From Pseudomonas libanensis (lineage in GTDB: Bacteria > Pseudomonadota > Gammaproteobacteria > Pseudomonadales > Pseudomonadaceae), in NCBI RefSeq assembly GCF_001439685.1, contig NZ_JYLH01000007.1, positions 1 through 64,000 of the forward strand: a stretch of 64,000 nucleotides of DNA, in the 5' to 3' direction. The notes below the pieces were generated by a model. The model was not told the DNA's origin. It searched no databases and was given only the letters and a program-made list of their open reading frames with translations. The position numbers and the translations under genes were made by a program. This document shows, one piece after another, positions 26,665 through 34,900 of the stretch. Numbering within the stretch: the stretch's first letter is position 1; the number at the start of each line of letters is the position of its first letter.

Positions 26665-28299
26665 ATGACTGACGTCAACCGGCTGCCCGTGCTTGTTTCC
26701 CTGCAACATGTGTCTTTCCAGTTCGCCAATGGCGAAACCTTGCTGGAGGACCTGAGCCTGTCCATTGATCACACGCCCACCGGTATCGTCGGGCGCAATG
26801 GGCGTGGCAAAAGTATCCTGGCGAAGTTGCTGGCCGGGGCATTGCTGCCTTCCTCCGGCAGCTTGAAAAAGCCGTCCAGCGTCGTCTATGTGCCCCAGGC
26901 GCTGACGGTTCAAGCAGACGCAACGGTCGCCCATATCACCGCCACAGCCCCTGCCTTGGCTGCCCTTGAGCGTATGGCCCGAGGTGAGGCCCGTGTCGGT
27001 GATCTGGAGTTGATCGACGATCGCTGGGACCTGGCCGAGCGCTTGCGCCTGGCACTGGATGCGGCGGGTTTGCCAACCCTCAGCGCCGACACCCGAACTG
27101 ATCAACTCAGCGGCGGCCAATTGGCTCGGGTCGCCCTGATCGGTGCGCTACTGGCGGCGCCGCAGTTGCTGATTCTGGACGAACCGAGCAACCACCTCGA
27201 CAGTGCCGGGCGCGCTTGGCTGCGACGGGTGCTGGGCGATTGGCGCGGCGGCCTGGTGGTGGTCAGCCATGATCGACAGTTACTCAACGCCATGGGGCGC
27301 ATCATCGAATTGTCCCCCCTTGGTATCCAGGTCTACGGCGGCAACTTCGATGCCTATCGCCAGCAACAGCAGACACAGCAACAGGCCGCCATCGCTGCAT
27401 GGGAACATGCGCGCCAGACACGTAGCCGTGAGCGTCGACGCCTGCAAAAAGACCATGACAGTCTGCAGCGCAACGCCGCACGCTCGCGTAAAAATGCCGA
27501 GACCGCCAACGTCGACCGCTTCACCAGGGCACGCTGGAAAGGCGCCGCTACGGAAATTGTCAGCACTGTGCGCAGCGCTCATCACGCGCACAAAAACCAG
27601 CTGGATGACCAGGTGCGTCAAGCCTACGAGCGCGTGGTGGACGAAACGCCCACCCTGCTTGCCTTGCCAGGCTCGACGGTGCCCAACGGCCGGCAAGTGC
27701 TGGCCCTGGAAGGTGCGCAGTTGCCCTGGCTCGATCCGCTGGCGCCCTCCAGCTATCTGACCATTAACCTGGCGGGGCCCGTGCGCGTTGCCGTGCGCGG
27801 GCCTAACGGTTGCGGTAAATCCACCCTGCTCAAATTACTCGCCGGCCAATGGCAGGCCGTGAGTGGCGAGTGCCAGGTGGCGGTGTCCAGCGCTTATCTC
27901 GATCAGCACCTGGCGCTGCTGGATGACCGGCGTTGCATCATCGAACAACTCAACCTGCTCGACACCCCGCTGGCAGAAGCTGAGCTGCGTACGCGCCTGG
28001 CGTTGCTGCAATTGGATGCGTTGCGGGTCACCCAACCGGTGGCGCAACTCAGCGGCGGCGAACGCCTGAAAGCCGCGATGGCTGTTGCCTTGTGGCGTGC
28101 TATCCCCGCACAACTGCTGCTATTGGATGAACCCACCAATCACCTGGACCTGGAATCGGTGCTCGCCTTTGAGCAAGCGTTGAAAAGCTTTACAGGCGCG
28201 ATGCTGGCTGTCTCCCATGACGAGGCTTTTCTACAGGCGATTGAGCCGACTCATCATTTGACGTGGCACAGCACCGGCTGGCAACTGGAGCATGCCTGA
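26665..28299 (+). CDS. ABC-F family ATPase
   Basis: ABC-F proteins carry two nucleotide-binding domains and no membrane part; many act on the ribosome. With ATG 26665 (TGGAGG just ahead) this has 544 residues: first Walker A GRNGRGKS (43-50), signature LSGGQLARVAL, Walker B LLILDEPSNHLD, a basic linker rich in Arg/Lys (RSRERRRLQKDHD...), second Walker A GPNGCGKST, LSGGERLKAAMA and LLLLDEPTNHLD. The linker contains the long charged helix pair of the Uup/YheS-like class. Substrate or role in antibiotic resistance cannot be inferred. Confidence 0.9.
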   Translation: MTDVNRLPVLVSLQHVSFQFANGETLLEDLSLSIDHTPTGIVGRNGRGKSILAKLLAGALLPSSGSLKKPSSVVYVPQALTVQADATVAHITATAPALAALERMARGEARVGDLELIDDRWDLAERLRLALDAAGLPTLSADTRTDQLSGGQLARVALIGALLAAPQLLILDEPSNHLDSAGRAWLRRVLGDWRGGLVVVSHDRQLLNAMGRIIELSPLGIQVYGGNFDAYRQQQQTQQQAAIAAWEHARQTRSRERRRLQKDHDSLQRNAARSRKNAETANVDRFTRARWKGAATEIVSTVRSAHHAHKNQLDDQVRQAYERVVDETPTLLALPGSTVPNGRQVLALEGAQLPWLDPLAPSSYLTINLAGPVRVAVRGPNGCGKSTLLKLLAGQWQAVSGECQVAVSSAYLDQHLALLDDRRCIIEQLNLLDTPLAEAELRTRLALLQLDALRVTQPVAQLSGGERLKAAMAVALWRAIPAQLLLLDEPTNHLDLESVLAFEQALKSFTGAMLAVSHDEAFLQAIEPTHHLTWHSTGWQLEHA

Positions 28300-28368
28300 G
28301 GTCATTGCACCCGCACGCAAAGCGTCCTACGGTAATGGCCGGATAATCTCACCGAGGAAACCGGCCCC

Positions 28369-29073
28369 ATGCTGCCTTCGTCCCGCAAGCCATACACCAA
28401 CGTTACGCTCGCCCATCGACAGCGCTGGCGCGGACGGGTAGGCATGATGCTGGTGGCGTGCCTGTCGGTGCTGGCCGGCATGACCGACGCCATTGGCTTT
28501 ATGGCCAGCGGCGATTTCGTCTCGTTCATGAGCGGCAACACCACCCGGCTGGCGGTGGCCATCAGCGCCGGCGACCTCGGGCTCACCGGACGCCTGGTGC
28601 TGTTGATCGCAACCTTTGTGCTCGGTAATGCCTTGGGCGTGATGGTCAGCCGTTTCAGCAAGCGCCACGCGTTGCCGCTCTTGTTGTGCATCGGCGCCTT
28701 GCTCTGTGGCGGGGCGCTATGGCCGTCGACAGCGACCTTACCGGCCTTGCTGGCGGCGATTATCGCCATGGGTATGCTCAACGCGGCCGTCGAGGAAGTG
28801 AATGGCTTGCCGGTGGGGCTCACCTATGTCACCGGCGCGCTGTCGCGCTTTGGTCGCGGGCTGGGGCGCTGGCTATTGGGCGAGCGTCGCAACGGCTGGC
28901 GCGTGCAATTGGTTCCCTGGGCCGGGATGTTTATCGGTGCGGTGATCGGCGCGCTGCTGGAGCAGCAGATGGGCCTGCGTGCACTGTGGGTCAGCGGTGC
29001 GATGGCAGGGTTGTTGGGGCTGGTGACACTGATGATCCCGCGGCGCTGGCACCTGGGTTTCATGCCGCGTTGA
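28369..29073 (+). CDS. DUF1275 (YoaK-like) membrane protein
   Basis: A 234-residue protein with about six transmembrane helices. The start region MLVACLSVLAGMTDAIGFMASGDFVSFMSGNTTRLAVAIS is the hallmark of the DUF1275/YoaK family (MTDAIGF and FVSFMSGNTT), whose transport function remains unproven. Later helices include FVLGNALGVMVSR, LVPWAGMFIGAVIGALLEQQMG and the C-terminal IPRRW. It is not linked to its neighbours by overlap, and lies 70 bp after the ABC-F gene. Confidence 0.82.
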   Translation: MLPSSRKPYTNVTLAHRQRWRGRVGMMLVACLSVLAGMTDAIGFMASGDFVSFMSGNTTRLAVAISAGDLGLTGRLVLLIATFVLGNALGVMVSRFSKRHALPLLLCIGALLCGGALWPSTATLPALLAAIIAMGMLNAAVEEVNGLPVGLTYVTGALSRFGRGLGRWLLGERRNGWRVQLVPWAGMFIGAVIGALLEQQMGLRALWVSGAMAGLLGLVTLMIPRRWHLGFMPR

Positions 29074-29171
29074 GGCGGGACAAAGAGGTGCTCGCCCGAC
29101 GTTTAGGCCTCGACATCCGTGTACCGGTAAAGAGCCATCACGTCGAGCGAGCGAGTGAATCATAAGACAAT

Positions 29172-29198
29172 GCCCGGCGGCTGTCCCGCCAGGCGTTT
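29172..29198 (+). terminator. Hairpin terminator between the DUF1275 and lipoprotein genes
   Basis: GCCCGGCGG pairs with CCGCCAGGC (one mismatch) around CTGTC and is followed by GTTT; placed between convergent genes. Confidence 0.6.
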
Positions 29199-29221
29199 CG
29201 CAATATGACTAAGGCAAGGTA

Positions 29222-29575
29222 TTACAGACAAGTGGCGAGCGCAGCCAGGCGACGCTTGGCCGGCATATTGTCTTCAACGGCGTAGTACTTGACACTGGAA
29301 CCCGCACCCGTGCTTTGTACGTCGACAAAGTAGTCGCCACCCGTGGTGTAGACCGTGAAACCACCGGCCTCGGTAGCCTCCTTGAAACCGCCGGCGTCGA
29401 CGCCAAACACGCTTTCATCCTGCCAGCCGAACTGGATGCATTGGGCAACCACCAGGGTGGCCTTGTCCGATGCCAGGGTCTTGTAGGGGCTGCCGGCACG
29501 GGCCTCTTTCATCTTCGAACCCGCGCAGCCGGCCAGTGCTGCCAATACCAATGCGCCAATTACCAGCTTGTGCAT
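29222..29575 (-). CDS. Small lipoprotein
   Basis: Starting at 29575 (MHKLVIGALVLAALAGC), the protein has 117 residues with lipobox LAGC (Cys17). The mature part begins AGSKMKEARAGSPYKTLASDKATLVVAQCIQFGWQDE, and the C-terminal block TTGGDYFVDVQSTGAGSSVKYYAVE recalls a family of Pseudomonas lipoproteins with no assigned role. Cysteines at QCIQ and ATCL may form a disulfide. The in-frame ATGs further upstream would precede the signal sequence by 40 residues and are unlikely. Confidence 0.75.
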   Translation of the reverse strand: MHKLVIGALVLAALAGCAGSKMKEARAGSPYKTLASDKATLVVAQCIQFGWQDESVFGVDAGGFKEATEAGGFTVYTTGGDYFVDVQSTGAGSSVKYYAVEDNMPAKRRLAALATCL

Positions 29576-29674
29576 GCCATTGCTTCCTTGGAAAAACCGT
29601 GACTCTACCATTGTGCCGGGGTCAACTGACGCGCCCATGAACTTTGTTTCACTGTGAAGGGCAAACTCGCCGCC

Positions 29675-29738
29675 TATAGTGGCCAAGCTCATTTTCAAGA
29701 AGCCTCCCTTGTGCCCGCCCTCCCGCGGGCGTTTTTTT
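29675..29738 (+). ncRNA. Candidate small RNA ending in an orphan intrinsic terminator
   Basis: A textbook terminator, GCCCGC (29713-29718) and GCGGGC (29725-29730) followed by seven T, points along the plus strand although no plus-strand gene lies upstream within 600 bp; both neighbours are on the minus strand. TATAGT at 29675-29680 could be a -10, giving an RNA of roughly 50 nt that contains CCTCCC, able to pair with Shine-Dalgarno sequences. No convincing -35 at 17 bp was found. This is a candidate only. Confidence 0.35.
29713..29738 (+). terminator. Orphan plus-strand intrinsic terminator
   Basis: GCCCGC / GCGGGC stem of 6 bp, CCTCCC loop and a run of seven T. It cannot serve azlD, which is read from the other strand and would have only an A-run after the hairpin. 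Confidence 0.8.
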
Positions 29739-29747
29739 GCCTGGCTA

Positions 29748-30059
29748 TCAGAGCCACCAACGAAACAGATAGAACAACGCCATGCTCGACAACACGGTGA
29801 TCAATACACTGCGCGTCCAGAACATCAACGCCACGGCGCAGATGGCGGCCAGCAAGTAGGGGTTGGTCGGGCTCAGGTTGAGCTGATGGTCCGCCAGGAA
29901 AATAATCGGCCCGCAGATTGCCGTTAGCATGCCCGGCACGGCGAACCCCAGGAACTCACGGGCGCCGCGATTGAGCCGCACGGGCAGGCGCGGTTCGAGA
30001 AACACATAGCGATTGAAAAACACCACCAGGCCCATGGCCACAATCATCAAGTAGATCAT
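29748..30059 (-). CDS. azlD: AzlD family branched-chain amino acid export subunit
   Basis: AzlD is the small partner of AzlC in branched-chain amino acid export. The 103-residue protein has four hydrophobic segments, starting MIYLMIVAMGLVVFFNRYVFLEP, and the conserved VPGMLTAICGPIIF and NPYLLAAICAVALMFWTRSVLITVLSSM stretches. Its ATG overlaps the azlC stop (ATGA), so they are co-translated. In-frame codons upstream of 30059 lie inside azlC and were discarded. Confidence 0.88.
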   Translation of the reverse strand: MIYLMIVAMGLVVFFNRYVFLEPRLPVRLNRGAREFLGFAVPGMLTAICGPIIFLADHQLNLSPTNPYLLAAICAVALMFWTRSVLITVLSSMALFYLFRWWL

Positions 30060-30751
30060 CGTTGCCCCACTCCCAGGCGCTTGCAGGCAAACCCTGCGCT
30101 CATCCCCAATACCCCCGAGACCACCACCGCCGATTCCCAGTGCAAATAACTCAACCACACCGAACACAGCAGCGAAACCGCCACGCACACCACCGTGGGC
30201 ACATCGCGCACCACGGGGGTAATCAGGGCGATAAAGGTGGCGGCAATCGAGAACTCCAGCCCCAACTGGTCCAGGCCGGGAATGCTCTTGCCCAGCACAA
30301 TGCCGGCCAGGGTGAAGAGGTTCCAGATGATATAAAACGTCAGGCCGACGCCCAGGGCATACCAGCGATTGAAGGTCTCGCGGTCGTAGTGGTTGACCAG
30401 GGCGAAGAACTCATCGGTCAACAAGAACCCCAGGCTCATGCGCCAGCGGGTATTGAGCGCCGACAACGTGGGGCGCATATGCATGCCGTAGAGCAGGTGC
30501 TGGGAGGTCAGCAGCAAGGTGGTCAACACGATAGAAATCAGGCTGGCGCCGCTCTTGACCATGCCGATGGCGACCAACTGCGCCGCACCGGCAAACACGA
30601 TGGCAGACAGGCCCTGGGCTTGCAGCGGGGTAAATTGCGCATCGATGGCCATGGAGCCGGCGAGCAACCCCCAAGGCGCGCAGGCCAGGGACAAAGGAAT
30701 AACGGCGATGGCGCCGCGGGTGAAGGCGTAATGAGGTAATGCAGTGGGCAT
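30056..30751 (-). CDS. azlC: AzlC family branched-chain amino acid exporter
   Basis: A 231-residue membrane protein of the AzlC (YgaZ) family. The N-terminal half carries the signature PWGLLAGSMAIDAQFTPLQAQGLSAIVFAGAAQLVAIGM and SQHLLYGMHMRPTL, with FLLTDEFFALVN in the next loop. Together with AzlD it forms a proton-driven exporter of branched-chain amino acids or of 4-azaleucine. It is the first gene of the pair; a short gap separates it from the divergent direction of the ars operon. Confidence 0.9.
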   Translation of the reverse strand: MPTALPHYAFTRGAIAVIPLSLACAPWGLLAGSMAIDAQFTPLQAQGLSAIVFAGAAQLVAIGMVKSGASLISIVLTTLLLTSQHLLYGMHMRPTLSALNTRWRMSLGFLLTDEFFALVNHYDRETFNRWYALGVGLTFYIIWNLFTLAGIVLGKSIPGLDQLGLEFSIAATFIALITPVVRDVPTVVCVAVSLLCSVWLSYLHWESAVVVSGVLGMSAGFACKRLGVGQR

Positions 30752-30822
30752 GGAAACGGCTCATCGACAGACAGTCGACAAGCATGCCAGCGCAATCAGG
30801 GGCTTGTCTTGAACGATCTTGC

Positions 30823-31038
30823 TCAGGCGAGCTTCACCGAAACCAGCTCCACCGACTCCCGCGCTTCGCGCAATTCGTAAGCATCCTGGTTGAGTCGGTG
30901 GATGGTGTTGAGCAAGCGTTGGCGCAGGACCTCATCGCCGAGTTTTTCCACGGCGCGCATCAGGTCGAACGCCGCGGTTTCGTTATTTTCCGCGACGGAA
31001 TCCAGGGTCTTGCGCAGGTTGCGAGTGGCACGGGTCAC
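30823..31038 (-). CDS. Small conserved hypothetical, helical
   Basis: A 71-residue protein, MTRATRNLRKTLDSVAENN..., predicted to be almost entirely helical and rich in Arg/Glu/Leu heptads. GAAGAAC lies ten bases ahead of the ATG. No known domain was recognised. It is monocistronic on the minus strand, divergent from arsR. Confidence 0.6.
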   Translation of the reverse strand: MTRATRNLRKTLDSVAENNETAAFDLMRAVEKLGDEVLRQRLLNTIHRLNQDAYELREARESVELVSVKLA

Positions 31039-31155
31039 GCGGGTTCTTCCTTCATCGGCAATAGGCAGGCACTTTAGGACCTTTGTGTTTCATTTTAATT
31101 TCAAACAGTTGTGGCTGTTTCCAGGACATTTGATCCATATCAAATGAAACAAGGT

Positions 31156-31191
31156 TTGACCGAAACATATGGAAATACGTATATTCGAATA
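31156..31191 (+). promoter_or_regulatory. arsR promoter with palindromic operator
   Basis: TTGACC (31156-31161), 18 bp, then TATATT (31180-31185) form a sigma70-type promoter. The perfect 10-bp palindrome TATTCGAATA (31182-31191) overlaps the -10 box, and a wider ATATGG/CCATAT dyad (31167-31172, 31193-31198) surrounds it. ArsR-family repressors bind such A+T-rich dyads over the -10 and leave on arsenite binding. Confidence 0.65.
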
Positions 31192-31213
31192 ACCATATAT
31201 AAAGGCATTGGTC

Positions 31214-31570
31214 ATGTCCGATTTCCTCTCTCCTCCCACCCTGTTCAAATGCCTGGCTGACGCCACTCGCGCACGCCTGGCGTTATTGATCCTGCGCGAA
31301 GGCGAACTTTGTGTGTGCGAGCTGATCCATGCCTTGGACAATAGCCAGCCCAAGATCTCCCGTCATCTGGCGCAACTGCGCAGTTGCGGGCTGCTGCTGG
31401 ACCGCCGTCAAGGGCAATGGATCTACTACCGCATCAATCCGGCACTGCCCGCCTGGGTGACTCAGGTGCTGGACACCACCTTGCAAGCCAACCAGCCATG
31501 GTTGCAGAACGACGCACTGCGTCTGGATGCAATGGGCAACAGACCACAACGGGCAAGCACCTGCTGCTAA
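31214..31570 (+). CDS. arsR: Arsenical-responsive repressor ArsR
   Basis: ArsR represses the operon until arsenite binds. With ATG 31214 the protein has 118 residues: a winged helix ([28 protein letters not shown] ... [30 protein letters not shown]). The CVC pair in ELCVCEL is the classical trivalent-metalloid site of the DNA-binding helix. The C-terminal TCC might add ligands. arsB starts 20 bases after its stop. The promoter palindrome upstream fits autoregulation. Confidence 0.93.
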   Translation: MSDFLSPPTLFKCLADATRARLALLILREGELCVCELIHALDNSQPKISRHLAQLRSCGLLLDRRQGQWIYYRINPALPAWVTQVLDTTLQANQPWLQNDALRLDAMGNRPQRASTCC

Positions 31571-31589
31571 GCCATCGGAGCCTTTATTC

Positions 31590-32873
31590 ATGCTTGTCGC
31601 AATTGGGATTTTCCTTGTCACCATCGTGCTGGTCATCTGGCAGCCCAAAGGCCTCGGCGTGGGTTGGAGCGCCACCCTGGGGGCGATCCTGGCCCTGGCC
31701 TTTGGGGTAATCAGCCTGGCGGACATCCCGGTGGTATGGCACATCATTTGGAACGCCACCGGTACCTTTGTCGCGTTGATCATCATCAGTCTGTTGCTCG
31801 ATGAAGCCGGGTTCTTCGCCTGGACCGCCCTGCATGTGGCCCGCTGGGGCCGTGGTCGTGGCCGGCGCTTGTTTGCCTATATGGTGCTGCTCGGCGCGCT
31901 GGTGTCGGCGCTGTTTGCCAATGACGGCGCGGCGCTGATCCTCACCCCCATCGTGATGTCGATGTTGCTGGCCTTGCGCTTTTCTCCGGCGGCGACCCTG
32001 GCATTTGTCATGGGCGCCGGCTTTATCGCCGATACGGCGAGCCTGCCGCTGGTGGTGTCAAACCTGGTGAACATCGTCTCGGCGGACTATTTCAAGATCG
32101 GCTTCAACGAATATGCCGCGGTAATGGTGCCGGTGAACCTGGCCAGCGTCGCTGCGACCCTGGCAGTGCTGTTGTGGTTTTTCCGCCGCGATATTCCCCA
32201 GGTCTACGACCCGGCCGACCTTGCAGCCCCTGCCAGTGCCATCCATGACCGTGCGACCTTTCGCGCCGGCTGGTGGGTACTGGGCATTCTGCTGGTCGGC
32301 TGTTTTGCCCTGGAGCCGCTGGGCATTCCCATCAGTGCGATTTCCGCGGTATGCGCGGTACTGTTGCTGGTGATTGCCGCCAAGGGCCACAAGATTTCCA
32401 CGCGCAAGGTCCTCAAGGAAGCGCCCTGGCAGATCGTGATCTTTTCCCTGGGCATGTACCTGGTGGTGTATGGCCTGCGCAATGCCGGCCTGACCGACTA
32501 CCTGGCGACCTGGCTCGACACCTTCGCCACCTACGGTGTGTGGGGCGCGGCCATGGGCACCGGCGTGCTGACGGCACTGCTGTCATCGGCGATGAATAAC
32601 CTGCCGACGGTGCTGATCGGCGCGCTCTCCATCGAATCCAGCCATGCCGTGGGCGTGGTCAAGGACGCGATGATCTACGCCAACGTGATCGGCAGCGACC
32701 TGGGCCCGAAAATCACCCCCATCGGCAGCCTGGCGACCTTGCTGTGGCTGCACATCCTGGCGCGAAAAGGCATCACCATCACTTGGGGCTACTACTTCAA
32801 GGTCGGCATCGTGCTGACCTTGCCGGTGCTGTTGATCACCCTCGCCGCCCTCGCCCTGCGCCTGAGCGTCTAA
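31590..32873 (+). CDS. arsB: Arsenite efflux pump ArsB
   Basis: ArsB expels arsenite and antimonite through the inner membrane. The 427-residue protein has about twelve transmembrane helices with family blocks [59 protein letters not shown] and [22 protein letters not shown]. It starts at ATG 31590, behind GGAG, 20 bases after arsR. No arsA is present, so export should run on the proton gradient alone. Confidence 0.95.
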   Translation: MLVAIGIFLVTIVLVIWQPKGLGVGWSATLGAILALAFGVISLADIPVVWHIIWNATGTFVALIIISLLLDEAGFFAWTALHVARWGRGRGRRLFAYMVLLGALVSALFANDGAALILTPIVMSMLLALRFSPAATLAFVMGAGFIADTASLPLVVSNLVNIVSADYFKIGFNEYAAVMVPVNLASVAATLAVLLWFFRRDIPQVYDPADLAAPASAIHDRATFRAGWWVLGILLVGCFALEPLGIPISAISAVCAVLLLVIAAKGHKISTRKVLKEAPWQIVIFSLGMYLVVYGLRNAGLTDYLATWLDTFATYGVWGAAMGTGVLTALLSSAMNNLPTVLIGALSIESSHAVGVVKDAMIYANVIGSDLGPKITPIGSLATLLWLHILARKGITITWGYYFKVGIVLTLPVLLITLAALALRLSV

Positions 32874-32884
32874 AGGAGACTGCA

Positions 32885-33406
32885 ATGAAAGTGCTGTTCA
32901 TGTGTACCGCCAACAGTTGCCGCAGCATTTTGTCAGAAGCGATGTTCAACCACATGGCGCCTGAGGGCTTCGAGGCGATCAGCTCCGGCAGTTTTCCCAA
33001 GGGCGAGGTTTTGCCGCGCAGCCTGACGACGCTGCAGGCGGCGGGCATCAGCACCGAAGGTTTGTACAGCAAGGGCAATGACGCTTTTGAAGGCAGCCCG
33101 CCGGATGTGGTCATCACGGTGTGTGACAACGCGGCCGGGGAAGCTTGTCCCGTATATTTCGGCGCGGCAGTGAAGGCGCATTGGGGGCTGGAAGACCCTT
33201 CCCACGTGCAAGGTGATGAAGCCCAGGTAGATGCAGCATTCAAGGCCACCCTCCACATCATCGCCGCTCGCTGCGAGGCGTTTTTTGCGCTGCCATTTGC
33301 CAGCCTCGGCTCGGATGAATTGAAGGTTGAGCTCGAGCGTATTGCCCCCTCCCACATTTGGATCGTGGACCATTCAAATCAGCATGGTTTCTTAACCCTT
33401 CGCTGA
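32885..33406 (+). CDS. arsC: Arsenate reductase, low-molecular-weight phosphatase type
   Basis: This ArsC reduces arsenate to arsenite for export by ArsB. The 173-residue protein has the CX5R loop at the N-terminus (Cys7, Arg13) and the redox pair Cys80 and Cys88 in ITVCDNAAGEACPVYFG, typical of the thioredoxin-coupled LMW-phosphatase class. It starts at ATG 32885 behind AAAGGAG. The last 20 or so residues, from APSHIWIVDHS on, are not part of the family: the DNA there repeats a 17-bp stretch of the REP unit near 735-751, so the C-terminus seems to read into a REP sequence. Confidence 0.9.
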   Translation: MKVLFMCTANSCRSILSEAMFNHMAPEGFEAISSGSFPKGEVLPRSLTTLQAAGISTEGLYSKGNDAFEGSPPDVVITVCDNAAGEACPVYFGAAVKAHWGLEDPSHVQGDEAQVDAAFKATLHIIAARCEAFFALPFASLGSDELKVELERIAPSHIWIVDHSNQHGFLTLR

Positions 33407-33441
33407 CGTATGCTTTCGCACTTTCCTGAAAGGACGCGGGC

Positions 33442-34053
33442 ATGCTGACGATCTTTTTCTACGCACTGGTTTTCGGTTTCGTATTTTGCCTCTCCCCCGG
33501 CGCCGTGCTGGCGGAGACCCTGCGCCGCGGCTTGCTCCACGGTTTCACACCGGCGCTGCTGGTGCAGTTCGGCTCGCTGGTGGGTGACGCCGTCTGGGCC
33601 GTGATTGGCCTCACCGGTATCGCGCTGCTGATCCAGCATGACGCGGTGCGGGTGCCACTGACGATCGTCTGTGCGCTGTACCTGGCATGGCTGGGCGTCC
33701 GCAGCCTGATTGACGCCTGGCACCTGCCCGCAGCCAGTGACGCGCCGGCCAGTACCCGACAAAATGCGCTGGCCGTGGGCGCGGCGATCTCCCTGGCCAA
33801 CCCGAAGAATATTGTCTATTGGGGCGCGCTGGGCAGTGCGCTGTCGGGCATCGTCGGCGCCACGCCCAGCCACGGGCAAACCCTGATGTTTTTTGCCGGC
33901 TTCATGCTGGCCTCGGTGCTCTCGTGCTTCCTGATCGCCGCGCTGGTAAACCTGCTGCGCAAGAACGCCTCGCCCACTTGGCAGCGTGTCAGTTATGCCG
34001 CATGCGGTTTGGTATTGATCTACCTGGCGATACTCGCCGCCCAAGGTATATGA
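33442..34053 (+). CDS. LysE/RhtB family amino acid exporter
   Basis: A 203-residue membrane protein with about six helices. The N-terminal half shows the LysE-type motif FVFCLSPGAVLAETLRRGLLHG, and AISLANPKNIVYWGALGSALSG is the second conserved block. The family exports amino acids such as lysine, homoserine lactone or threonine; the substrate here cannot be read. It lies 35 bp after arsC in the same direction with AAAGGA before the ATG, and may be read as the tail of the ars transcript. Confidence 0.88.
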   Translation: MLTIFFYALVFGFVFCLSPGAVLAETLRRGLLHGFTPALLVQFGSLVGDAVWAVIGLTGIALLIQHDAVRVPLTIVCALYLAWLGVRSLIDAWHLPAASDAPASTRQNALAVGAAISLANPKNIVYWGALGSALSGIVGATPSHGQTLMFFAGFMLASVLSCFLIAALVNLLRKNASPTWQRVSYAACGLVLIYLAILAAQGI

Positions 34054-34111
34054 AGTTATATACCCAGCAACTTTCGCATGTCCCTTGTCTGAATGAACTC
34101 TGAACGCGGGT

Positions 34112-34126
34112 TGATTTAATTAATCA
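34112..34126. promoter_or_regulatory. A+T palindrome just upstream of the mgtA promoter
   Basis: TGATT-TAATT-AATCA is an inverted repeat ending four bases before the -35 box of the promoter at 34131. Position fits an activator or repressor site; PhoP is a natural candidate for an mgtA gene, but no clear PhoP direct repeat was seen. Confidence 0.35.
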
Positions 34127-34130
34127 TGCG

Positions 34131-34159
34131 TTGACATTCTGACAGGGTCTGAGTAGATT
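34131..34159 (+). promoter_or_regulatory. Sigma70-type promoter for the mgtA leader
   Basis: TTGACA (34131-34136) and TAGATT (34154-34159) with exactly 17 bp between. The start of transcription would be near 34166, giving a leader of about 735 nt before mgtA. Confidence 0.7.
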
Positions 34160-34371
34160 GCCCGTGCCCGCAACTGGGGCCTTTTTTAAACCTCACAAAA
34201 GAAGCCAATGGACACAGTATCTAGTCGCTGTCCGAGCACCGCATCCGCGGGCATCGGGCGCCAAACCCAGAATATGACAGGACTCGCCTTCCCGGTCCGG
34301 TAAGCTGCGCTAGAGCTCGATGCTCCACCGTAACTGCCTCACCGGTCGCGTGTCCGGTCCCGAGGTGTGTT

Positions 34372-34665
34372 ATGACCTTCCAACTCATTGCTTTGCCCGA
34401 TGTACGCACGCTGGCCGCCGCCCTGCGCGCCAAGCTGTGCCGGGAGCCCGTGGGCTTTACGCCAACCCGCTCAACCTTTGCTGCACCCTCCCCTCAAGCG
34501 CGCCCGGCACCGCCGTTGGCGCACTGGCGTATCTGCCCTGACAGCGGCCAACTGGTGCAGCACTGGGACCACGCCGACCCTCAAGACCCGCACAGACCCA
34601 AGGTTTCCAGCCTGGCGCAAGCCAGCTTGATGCTCGGTGTTTATGTGAGCGCTCGCGCCGCCTGA
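34372..34665 (+). CDS. 97-residue ORF in the mgtA leader
   Basis: An ORF with a good site (GAGGTG seven bases before ATG) encoding MTFQLIALPDVRTLAAALRA and continuing for 97 residues. It is Pro-rich in the middle (TFAAPSPQARPAPPLAHWR) and has RICPDSGQLVQHWDHADPQDP, which resembles a small conserved beta-type core with one Cys. No transmembrane segment. It sits between the leader promoter and the mgtA gene, in the same direction, so it could be a separate small protein or a translated leader of mgtA. Function not recognised. Confidence 0.5.
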   Translation: MTFQLIALPDVRTLAAALRAKLCREPVGFTPTRSTFAAPSPQARPAPPLAHWRICPDSGQLVQHWDHADPQDPHRPKVSSLAQASLMLGVYVSARAA

Positions 34666-34711
34666 CCTGGCTGGAAACTGCAACTTTCTTATTAAGACCC
34701 TGGAGTTCTTT

Positions 34712-34750
34712 ATGAACAAGTCCAGTAGTAGCCCGCTGCGCGCATATTAA
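34712..34750 (+). CDS. 12-residue leader peptide ORF upstream of mgtA
   Basis: ATG at 34712 behind TGGAG (34701-34705) encodes MNKSSSSPLRAY then TAA at 34748-34750. The last codons lie inside the left arm of the hairpin at 34727-34773. A ribosome translating this ORF would hold that hairpin open. Leader peptides control mgtA in enterobacteria (MgtL), though that peptide is different in sequence. Very short, so support rests on the ribosome binding site and the overlap with the hairpin. Confidence 0.45.
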   Translation: MNKSSSSPLRAY

Positions 34751-34773
34751 TTAACGCGCTGTTAGCGGGCACT
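34727..34773 (+). promoter_or_regulatory. Leader hairpin overlapping the 12-codon ORF
   Basis: GCCCGCT (34731-34737) pairs with AGCGGGC (34764-34770), CGCG (34739-34742) with CGCG (34755-34758), and AGT/ACT extend the base with one bulge. The loop is 12 bases of A+T. No T-run follows, so it is not an intrinsic terminator; it may govern Rho access or translation of mgtA, whose start is 128 bases downstream. Confidence 0.6.
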
Positions 34774-34900
34774 CTAGAAGTTACTTGAACACTTTATTTA
34801 AACCGATCGCGAAGTCCGCGGCTCGGCATGCTTTCGCTCGCCTCTATGCAGGTAAGTACCGGGTATGTTTTGTCGAGAATTGGCGACAGGAGTACAGACA

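Noticed and set aside
34160..34371. M-box-like magnesium riboswitch in the mgtA leader
   Set aside because: The stretch forms only short hairpins (GGACA/TGTCC near 34208-34231; weak GCCC/GGGC before a T-run at 34166-34187); none of the conserved M-box core segments could be recognised.
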